This document shows positions 32,816 to 38,414 of a DNA stretch of 38,414 nt, piece after piece (the stretch's first letter is position 1; each line of letters begins with the position of its first letter). This DNA is from CAG-1138 sp964495385 (GTDB lineage: Bacteria > Bacillota > Clostridia > Christensenellales > CAG-917): assembly GCA_964495385.1 (NCBI GenBank), contig CAZBVO010000013.1, forward strand, positions 1 to 38,414. The letters run 5' to 3'. The translations under genes were made by a program, and so were the position numbers. The notes under the pieces were generated by a model. It made no database searches. It saw only the letters and a list, made by a program, of their open reading frames with translations, and was not told the DNA's origin.

Positions 32816-34009
32816 TTAGTTTTTGTTTGCCTTGAGGTCTTTGACCATTTCGGCCATGCGCTCGGCGCCCTTTTCGATTTGATCCATGGCGTAAGCGTAG
32901 CTGATGCGGATGTGGTCATAGCCCGATTGACCGAAAGCAATGCCGGCAGGGATGCAAACTTTCTTTTCCATAAGAAGTTTTTCGGAGAATTCGTCGCCCG
33001 ATATGCCCGTCGATTTTACGCTCGGGAACATATAGAACGCACCTCTCGGCTCGAAGCATTCCAGCCCCATATCCAAAAGTGCTTTGTAGAGGAATTTGCG
33101 TTTTCTGTCATATTCCTCAACCATTTTTCTTACTTCGGCAAAGTCGGTTGCAAAAGCATCTTCGAGCAGTGCGTTTGCCGCATACTGAGCCGCCGTCGGA
33201 GCGCACATGATGGCAAATTGGTGCACTTTCATGGTTTGTTTCATCATTTCTTTAGGGGCGCAAACGTAGCCGATACGCCATCCCGTCATGGCAAAGCCTT
33301 TGCTGAAACCGTTGAACACAAACGTTCTTTCCCTCATGCCCGGAAGGCTTGCGATGCTGACGTGAGTAAGTCCGCCGTAGGTGAGCTCGCTGTAAACTTC
33401 GTCGGAAAGGCAAAGGATGTCGTGATTGATGATAATAGGTGCGATGGCCTCTAGTTCCTCCTTGGTCATAACGGCGCCGGTAGGGTTGTTAGGATAGCAC
33501 ATAAACAACGCTTTAGTTTTTGGAGTGATGTTCTTTTCCAATTCGTCCGGAGTTATGATAAAGTTGTCCTCTGCGCGGCAGTTGAGCACTTTAGGAACGC
33601 CGCCCGCCATAATAACGCTTGGAGCGTAGGACACAAAGCACGGCTCGGCAATCAAGATTTCGTCGCCCGGGTTGATAATGGTTTGCATAACGTCCATTAT
33701 CGCCTCGCTGACGCCGACGGTGACTATAACCTCGTTTTCAGGGTCATAGGTAAGGCCGTAGCGCATGTTGAGATATTTGCAAATATTTTTTCTGAGCGGC
33801 ATCCAGCCGTTGTTGGAGGTGTAGCGGGTGATTCCGTCTTCCATCGACTTTATTGCCGCGTCAATGCCCACTCTCGGAGTGACAAAATTCGGTTCGCCGA
33901 CGCCAAGCGAAATGCAATCGGGCATACTTGCCGCAAGGTCAAAATATTTTCTGATGCCTGACGGCTTCATTGCGCACACTGCTTTGCTTAAAAATTTGTC
34001 GTAGTTCAT
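32816..34009 (-). CDS. PLP-dependent class I/II aminotransferase
   Basis: A 397-residue fold-type I aminotransferase. Visible are the N-terminal SLGVGEPNFVTP, CYPNNPTGAVM (substrate and PLP Asn), LSDEVYSELTYGG (PLP Asp/Tyr), NGFSKGFAMTGWRIGY with the Schiff-base Lys, and the C-terminal RISYAYA with the carboxylate-binding Arg. It resembles the aspartate/aromatic or PatA-type subgroup; the amino acid substrate cannot be fixed from sequence. It has a GGGGAAAG ribosome site and its own promoter; single-gene unit. Confidence 0.93.
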   Translation of the reverse strand: MNYDKFLSKAVCAMKPSGIRKYFDLAASMPDCISLGVGEPNFVTPRVGIDAAIKSMEDGITRYTSNNGWMPLRKNICKYLNMRYGLTYDPENEVIVTVGVSEAIMDVMQTIINPGDEILIAEPCFVSYAPSVIMAGGVPKVLNCRAEDNFIITPDELEKNITPKTKALFMCYPNNPTGAVMTKEELEAIAPIIINHDILCLSDEVYSELTYGGLTHVSIASLPGMRERTFVFNGFSKGFAMTGWRIGYVCAPKEMMKQTMKVHQFAIMCAPTAAQYAANALLEDAFATDFAEVRKMVEEYDRKRKFLYKALLDMGLECFEPRGAFYMFPSVKSTGISGDEFSEKLLMEKKVCIPAGIAFGQSGYDHIRISYAYAMDQIEKGAERMAEMVKDLKANKN

Positions 34010-34039
34010 AACTTTCCCCTTTATGAATTTGATATTTTA

Positions 34040-34069
34040 ATTTTACGACACACTACCCTTTGTTGTCAA
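34040..34069 (-). promoter_or_regulatory. Promoter of the aminotransferase gene
   Basis: Minus strand: TTGACA (34069-34064), 18 bp, TAAAAT (34045-34040). Confidence 0.65.
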
Positions 34070-34134
34070 CAGGTTTTGAAATTCCCGAAAAATTTTTTTG
34101 ATTGCCCGCCAGGAGCGCAACCTAAACAATCCTC

Positions 34135-34164
34135 TTGACATCGTCGGCCGACGTTTGGTATAAT
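34135..34164 (+). promoter_or_regulatory. Promoter with a palindrome in its spacer
   Basis: TTGACA (34135-34140), 18 bp, TATAAT (34159-34164). The spacer contains a perfect 12-bp palindrome, CGTCGGCCGACG (34142-34153), a likely operator. Confidence 0.75.
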
Positions 34165-34191
34165 TTAATCATCAATTTCAAGGAGTTGCTT

Positions 34192-34616
34192 ATGCCTGTA
34201 GAAACAATCAAACAAGCAATCGAACAAAACGTAGCGGCAACCGTAGCAAGCATCTGCCTTATGGTTTACTTCTTCGGCACCGCAATCGTGTTTATAGCAA
34301 AACCGCTCAAATACGGCCGCAACTATTCAATCCAACCGGTCGACAACGCCGGCAAGACGGAAATTCGCGTCTACTACGGCGCGATATCCGCCGCCCTCGG
34401 TCTGTTTTTGGGATTTTTGGCGTTTGTTTGCGCCAAACCGTTTTACGCACTGTGCGGAGGTCTGTTCTTCTCTAACGCGGTGTTCTGGACAAGGCTTATA
34501 TTCACCTTCGTCGACAAAGGCTGGAAATGCCCGTACACCAAACTCGCAATCCCGGCAGAGGGCGCGTTTATCCTTTCGCTGTGGATATGCTTCATCATCT
34601 CCATGGTTGCCGAAAA
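34192..34616 (+). CDS. Small membrane protein, DUF4345-like (3' end in gap)
   Basis: About 141 residues are visible before the gap, with probably four membrane segments. The block GKTEIRVYYGAISAALGLFLG recalls the conserved segment of DUF4345 proteins. AAGGAG precedes the ATG. Function unknown. The promoter is strong and has a palindrome in the spacer, so expression is probably controlled. The C-terminus and any terminator are lost in the gap shared with the convergent pmbA gene. Confidence 0.7.
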
Positions 34617-34716
34617 NNNNNNNNNNNNNNNNNNNNNNNNNNNNNNNNNNNNNNNNNNNNNNNNNNNNNNNNNNNNNNNNNNNNNNNNNNNNNNNNNNNN
34701 NNNNNNNNNNNNNNNN
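34617..34716. other. Scaffold gap (100 N)
   Basis: A placeholder gap that removes the 3' ends of two convergent genes. Confidence 0.95.
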
Positions 34717-35921
34717 ATTTTGTCGCTAAGGCGCAACGTCGCCAAAGCTTCGCTAAGTTTTCCGCTTATGGAAATGCCCGTCAAGGCAACTTTTTTGTGG
34801 CCGTCGAAGTAGTAAGCAAGGCGCACTTCTCCGCCGATGTAATCGTTGTAAACGTCACATTGCAATCCGCTCATGGACACGCACTCCAAATACGGTTGTT
34901 TTGCGATGTCGTCTTCGGTGACGCTGCCCGCTTCGACCTGCACGCAAGGCAAATTGCCCGTTGCCTTTTTGTCGAGGTATTGGGCAAAACGGTTGCCGCC
35001 GTAGTAATCCGCCACTATGCCGTCCTTAACAACCACGGTGTCCGTAAGAGTTGTTCCGTCGCCGTCGAAAACGCCGTTTAAGTGGCTGCCTTCTATTTGT
35101 CCGCGCATGGTAACGGTCAGTTTGTCGCAATCGCCGTTTTGCAAATTATCCCCTACCGAAAACGCGTTTGAGTGTGCGTACACGGATGCAAAGTTCAATT
35201 CGTATGTAACGTCGTTTATCATGGATGCGATCTCGGGCGCATTCAAAACCACTTTGCAGTTAGGGGTGGTTTGAGGTTTGGTTGCGTAGTAGCGGTCTTG
35301 CACTTCTTGCATTTTGCCTGCTATTTCCGCCTTTACTCCGTCGTAATCGAAATCGGAAAAATTGTAGCACTCGTACAGTTCCACCGATTCGCCGTCCGTC
35401 CAAGTAGGGATAGCTTCAACCATTGCCGTATATTTTTGTTGACTCTTGTCCAAACCGTTGCCGTTGACGATGTGAATGCGAATTTTGTTGATAAAAATCT
35501 CCAAGGCGTTCAACGAACCGTTTTTTCTGTCGTTGGCCTCGAAGCAAGCCTTCGAAATTTGGAAAGCAAGTTCTTTTGGCTCGTACTCGACAAAGTTTGA
35601 GCTAATTTCCTTGGCCAATTCTTCTTTTGCAGGCAGCTCGTAAGGCTGGTTGTTGACAAGCTGTGCCTTTTCGACGGCCTGCGCTATTTTTTGACGCAGT
35701 TCCTCATCGGTCGTGGAGGCATACACCTGAAATACGCTGTCGCCGACTTTCCCGTCGTGATTGACGTACACGGTGACGGATTTGTCCGTAGTGGAAGTTG
35801 CACGCACCGTTTCAAGTTTTTCGTGCACGAAAAACGTTTCGTAGGACGTTTTTTGCGTTTCGCAAATTTTGTAGTTGTCTACTTGCGAAAATTCTTTCAA
35901 AATATCAATAATCTTTTTCAT
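34717..35921 (-). CDS. pmbA: TldE/PmbA metalloprotease partner (3' end in gap)
   Basis: About 401 residues are visible. It belongs to the TldD/PmbA family: N-terminal domain to about residue 190, then the family C-terminal domain (CKVVLNAPEIASMINDV, DNLQNGDCDKLTVTMRGQIEGSHLNGVFDGDGTTLTDTVVVKDGIV). It has no HExxxH, as expected for the TldE half, which pairs with TldD to form the protease that cleaves unstructured or modified peptides. The start overlaps the tldD stop by 1 bp (TAATG). The last part is lost in the gap. Confidence 0.9.
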
Positions 35922-37324
35922 TATGCCAATTTTACCCTCACTTTAAGTGCAGGTCCTCCGTCCGAAACTCTAACCCATTCTTTGTAACCCTTGCCGCAGC
36001 TTCCCGCTCCGATAATTTTGAAGTCGTCGGAAATCATGGTAATGGATTTCAACAGGTCGGGCACGTATCCGCTCATCACAACCGGCGCAACGTAGTTGTC
36101 CGTCAATTTGCCGTCAACGATTTCGATGCCGTATTGTGCCGTGCATTGAATTTGCCAGTTTTTCGGATCTTCCATGCCGTTGTCCGTTTCAAAAAGCATA
36201 TAACCGTGCTTGATAGAAGCAATCATATCTTCCAGCTTGTCCGTTCCCGGTTCAAAAAACGTGTTGGTCATGCGAGAATATGCTTTGCGTTTGTAGCTTT
36301 CTCTGCGGCCGTTGCCGGTCGGTTCCGTGCCCAGTTCGCTTGCACTGATAAGGTCGCTTATACCGTTTACCAAAACGCCGTTTTTGATGATTTGCGTGTC
36401 GTGTGCCAACACTCCGTCGTCGTCGAAAAAGTAAGACGCCGTCGAAAACGCGGCGGAAGCACCGTCGTGCATGTTGCAAATCGGCGAAGCAACGTACTTG
36501 CCGACGTACTGTTTGGCAAGTGCGCGGTCTTTGACAAATTGATCCATTTCAACGCCGTGTCCGAACGCTTCGTGGGCAATAAGCCCCGTTATCGACGGAT
36601 CGGTGATGCAGTCGTACACGCCCGGGACAATCGGTTTTGCCGTCGAAAGCTTTTGAGCTTTGTGAACCAGCTTGTCCAACAAGCTCGGCAAACCGCCCAA
36701 CGCTTCACTCATCAGGTTGGAATAAGTGCCTTCGCGCGCCATAACCATTTTTTCGCCGTTGCGATAAACCACCATTGCGGTAGCGTTTACCCAGCTGTAA
36801 AACTGATCCAGCTCCTTGTTTGCGGTGATAAACAGCTTGGACACCGTAAAAAAGTTAAGTCCGCAAACGGCGTTGACGATGTTTTGGTCTTTTTCGAGAA
36901 GTTTGTCCTTAACGTCGGTGCAAAAAGCCAGCAGTTGTTCGGGCGAGTATCGGTCGAAATCGCACGGGCGCTCGAAAGATTGCACCAGTTTTTCGTCGGC
37001 TATTTCGTTTGCCACTATCTGGCTGTCCGAAAGACCTTCGGAAACCGACAAGCTTTCCGCTATTTTTTGTGCAAGTTGCCGCTTGTCGCCGGAAACGTCA
37101 TCAGTGGAATATTCGTAAAAACCGCGTCCGTTGTTGAGCTTTACGACAAATCCGCATTCGCCGGCACTGCCTTCGCTCATGGCAGAACTGCGACGGTTTA
37201 CGCTTACCTGCGACGCACGAACGTCCGTTGCCAAAACGCTGACGTATTTAAACCGCTTGCCGAGTTCTGCGACAAGTTCTTTAATCTCGCCTCTTTTCGA
37301 ATCAAGATATTTTGAAAAAGGCAT
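35921..37324 (-). CDS. tldD: TldD metalloprotease subunit
   Basis: A 467-residue protein of normal family length. The zinc motif HEAFGH is at residues 251-256, and the GAGSCGKG-x-KEW and SDGGPALKVRVKLA ends are typical. In E. coli TldD/TldE matures microcin B17 and degrades CcdA. No RiPP genes are in this window, so the client is unknown. An AGGAGG site lies 8 bp before the ATG. It is preceded by an unusual structured leader of about 280 nt with its own promoter. Confidence 0.93.
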   Translation of the reverse strand: MPFSKYLDSKRGEIKELVAELGKRFKYVSVLATDVRASQVSVNRRSSAMSEGSAGECGFVVKLNNGRGFYEYSTDDVSGDKRQLAQKIAESLSVSEGLSDSQIVANEIADEKLVQSFERPCDFDRYSPEQLLAFCTDVKDKLLEKDQNIVNAVCGLNFFTVSKLFITANKELDQFYSWVNATAMVVYRNGEKMVMAREGTYSNLMSEALGGLPSLLDKLVHKAQKLSTAKPIVPGVYDCITDPSITGLIAHEAFGHGVEMDQFVKDRALAKQYVGKYVASPICNMHDGASAAFSTASYFFDDDGVLAHDTQIIKNGVLVNGISDLISASELGTEPTGNGRRESYKRKAYSRMTNTFFEPGTDKLEDMIASIKHGYMLFETDNGMEDPKNWQIQCTAQYGIEIVDGKLTDNYVAPVVMSGYVPDLLKSITMISDDFKIIGAGSCGKGYKEWVRVSDGGPALKVRVKLA

Positions 37325-37603
37325 ACGTTAATCCTCCTTTGTTCAAACAGCGGCGCCCTAAATCGAAACGCCGATTGATGATTTATTGAGCGTTTCGGTT
37401 GCTTGCACCGTTGTAAAAATGTTTTAGTAATGTTTTACCCCTGCTTCGGAGTTGCACCGAAGCGGTACTCTTCAGGGGGTGTCGGGCCGCGCAGAAGCAC
37501 GGTTCCGTTCCGCTACACTTCTTTTGCAATGCTCAAAGTGCTGGTTTAGCAGACTTCTACCGAAGTCCGTTCTTTGTTAAAGCGGCCGTAAACGGCGAGC
37601 CGC
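37325..37603 (-). ncRNA. Candidate structured RNA leader of tldD-pmbA
   Basis: There is no plausible ORF here. Reading the minus strand from the inferred start: 5' arm GCGGCUCGCC (37603-37594) can pair with GGCGCCGC (37357-37350) with a 2-nt bulge. Inside are hairpin A (GACTTC/GAAGTC, 37567-37552), hairpin B (AGAAG/CTTCT, 37522-37493, with inner CGG/CCG) and hairpin C. Hairpin C has CCCCTG/CAGGGG around CTTCGG/CCGAAG (37478-37438). Hairpin D is CGAAACGC/GCGTTTCG with an 18-nt loop (37397-37364). The ribosome site (37338-37333) follows directly. The 5' arm can also form a local hairpin, so two states are possible. Not recognised as a T-box, cobalamin, lysine, glycine or THF riboswitch, nor as 6S, SRP, RNase P or tmRNA. 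Confidence 0.5.
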
Positions 37604-37609
37604 ACAACT

Positions 37610-37639
37610 ATTATAAAATGCCTTTCCCTCCAAAGTCAA
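37610..37639 (-). promoter_or_regulatory. Promoter of the tldD leader
   Basis: Minus strand: TTGACT (37639-37634), 18 bp, TATAAT (37615-37610). The predicted start is near 37603, exactly where the closing helix begins. Confidence 0.7.
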
Positions 37640-37687
37640 CAAAAAGCCGTTCCCTAACCTCAAATTTCTCACTTTGGCCCACGCCCC

Positions 37688-37954
37688 TTGCGGCATAAAA
37701 AACCCGAAGCAGAAGCCTTGGCATTTGCTGACGGATATTCCGAGAACGATATACCGTGCGGCTTTGTCACGGACCGAACCGAAACGCATTTTACCGTGCG
37801 CGATTTTTTGCTAAACACCACAGGAACCGTTGACACAAACAAGGAACTTGTCGTAAAATATAATTGCGAAGTACGGTACGAGGCTACCGTATTGCAAAAC
37901 ACACAAAACTATGTTGCAATCGGCACATTCTCGGGTTTAAAGGAGGTTGTTTGA
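37688..37954 (+). CDS. Doubtful ORF (88 residues)
   Basis: An open frame that would need a TTG start without a ribosome site; an in-frame stop at 37655 and no ATG anywhere limit it. The translation has no domain I recognise (it contains TETHFTVRDFLLNTTGTV). A strong promoter and an inverted repeat for the next gene lie inside it. It may be a 5'-truncated remnant or not a gene. Confidence 0.25.
   Translation: MRHKKPEAEALAFADGYSENDIPCGFVTDRTETHFTVRDFLLNTTGTVDTNKELVVKYNCEVRYEATVLQNTQNYVAIGTFSGLKEVV
37830..37891 (+). promoter_or_regulatory. Promoter and inverted repeat before the last gene
   Basis: TTGACA (37830-37835), 18 bp, TAAAAT (37854-37859). At the predicted start of transcription lies a 7-bp inverted repeat, TACGGTA (37872-37878) and TACCGTA (37885-37891), a 5'-end hairpin or operator. 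Confidence 0.6.
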
Positions 37955-37957
37955 TAT

Positions 37958-38414
37958 ATGAAGTGGTTGGGAGTACTTTTGGCCATTGCGTTTATTGCGC
38001 TTTCTTCTGTTTTAAACAAAAAACTAAAGCAGAAAAATCAGCACGTCAAAGACGGCACAATTAAACAGCCGTACGACTATTTGTTTGTGGGCATATTGGG
38101 CGTCGTTGCTTTTGTAGCGGTTGCATTAATTTTCTTTATAGCTCAACACGATGTTGTCGCCGGTGTCGTTATGATGGCCATAAGTATTCCGTATATGTTG
38201 TTCATAATCTATACTGCCCATTGGGAAATTAGATTCGACAACAACGGTTTTTTGTTTACAAATATTATAAGAAGGCGAACGTATTATTTATATTCGAGCG
38301 TTACAATTGAAAACACCGGACGGGGATTGAGGATTTATGCGGGCAAGAAACAAATAGCGGCACTTCCGTTTTCGTTTGCAAACGTTGACGACTTTTATCA
38401 ACGTTACACCGATT
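37958..38414 (+). CDS. Membrane protein with PH-like C-terminus (runs off window)
   Basis: 152 codons are visible and the frame is open at the end. The first 18 residues (MKWLGVLLAIAFIALSSV) form a membrane segment or signal anchor. A basic, polar stretch follows, then two membrane segments (about 45-65 and 70-90). The last part is beta-rich, WEIRFDNNGFLFTNIIRRRTYYLYSSV, which resembles bacterial PH-domain/DUF6560-type membrane proteins. An AAAGGAGG site lies about 11 bp before the ATG. Function unknown. Confidence 0.75.
   Translation, partial: MKWLGVLLAIAFIALSSVLNKKLKQKNQHVKDGTIKQPYDYLFVGILGVVAFVAVALIFFIAQHDVVAGVVMMAISIPYMLFIIYTAHWEIRFDNNGFLFTNIIRRRTYYLYSSVTIENTGRGLRIYAGKKQIAALPFSFANVDDFYQRYTD

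Noticed and set aside
34443..34616. Extension of pmbA through the gap to 34443
   Set aside because: The part left of the gap is antisense to the membrane protein gene, and its translation does not resemble the PmbA C-terminus.
36134..37315. 393-codon frame antisense to tldD
   Set aside because: Shadow frame; tldD with HEAFGH is the real gene.
37438..37478. Cobalamin-riboswitch-like GGTGCAAC...GCAGGGG in the tldD leader
   Set aside because: Only a short resemblance. The usual cobalamin box and core are missing, and the bases are used in a simple 12-bp hairpin.
1..38414. CRISPR arrays, tRNA or rRNA genes, transposases, phage genes
   Set aside because: I looked for repeat-spacer patterns, tRNA-like ends and transposase motifs and saw none.

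Overview
The window looks like one contig of an uncultured, endospore-forming, Gram-positive gut-type anaerobe of the class Clostridia (Bacillota). The evidence is the mrnC-rlmB-sigH block, the spore genes yabP and yabQ, a MarR-controlled BmrCD-like ABC exporter, lipobox-type lipoproteins with no outer-membrane genes, a clostridial-type three-CxC ferredoxin:thioredoxin reductase-like protein, and strong SigA promoters (TTGNNN, 17-18 bp, TANAAT) before many transcription units. A more exact placement (for example Christensenellales-like) is only a guess. There are four 100-N scaffold gaps (10772-10871, 28655-28754, 32619-32718, 34617-34716), which break or blur several genes.

Layout, 1-12 kb: a truncated LRR/InlB-repeat surface lipoprotein (-) faces an XRE regulator (+) across an intergenic region with four copies of an ACTATAGT-like palindrome. 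Next come a HAD phosphatase (-), a two-gene redox operon (CrtI-like FAD oxidoreductase plus FAD/NAD/2Fe-2S reductase, +), aldose 1-epimerase (+), an apeA-nadE operon (-), and an SGNH-hydrolase lipoprotein broken by a gap (+).

Layout, 11-25 kb: a sulfatase and GPH sugar symporter operon (-); a marR, two-subunit ABC exporter and FTR-like operon (-); trkA-trkH potassium uptake (+); a GH29 alpha-fucosidase lipoprotein downstream of an alpha/beta hydrolase and a tiny 45-codon ORF (-). Sulfatase, fucosidase, GPH symporter and GalM together suggest use of sulfated, fucosylated glycans such as mucin.

Layout, 25-38 kb: a short alanyl-tRNA synthetase and a Ppx/GppA phosphatase (-); yabP-yabQ (+) behind a SigE-like promoter; a large Ig-like/transglutaminase-like lipoprotein (-) whose 3' end overlaps yabQ tail to tail; mrnC-rlmB-sigH (+); an aminotransferase (-); a small DUF4345-like membrane protein (+); pmbA/tldE and tldD (-); and the start of a membrane protein gene (+).

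The most unusual item is the roughly 280-nt untranslated leader of tldD (37325-37603). It has its own strong promoter, several GC-rich hairpins, and a 5'/3' closing helix ending just before the ribosome binding site. I do not recognise it as a known riboswitch or ncRNA. Other items of note are the four-site operator array at the LRR/XRE locus, the uncharacterised redox pair, and an alanyl-tRNA synthetase that stops at the end of its editing domain.
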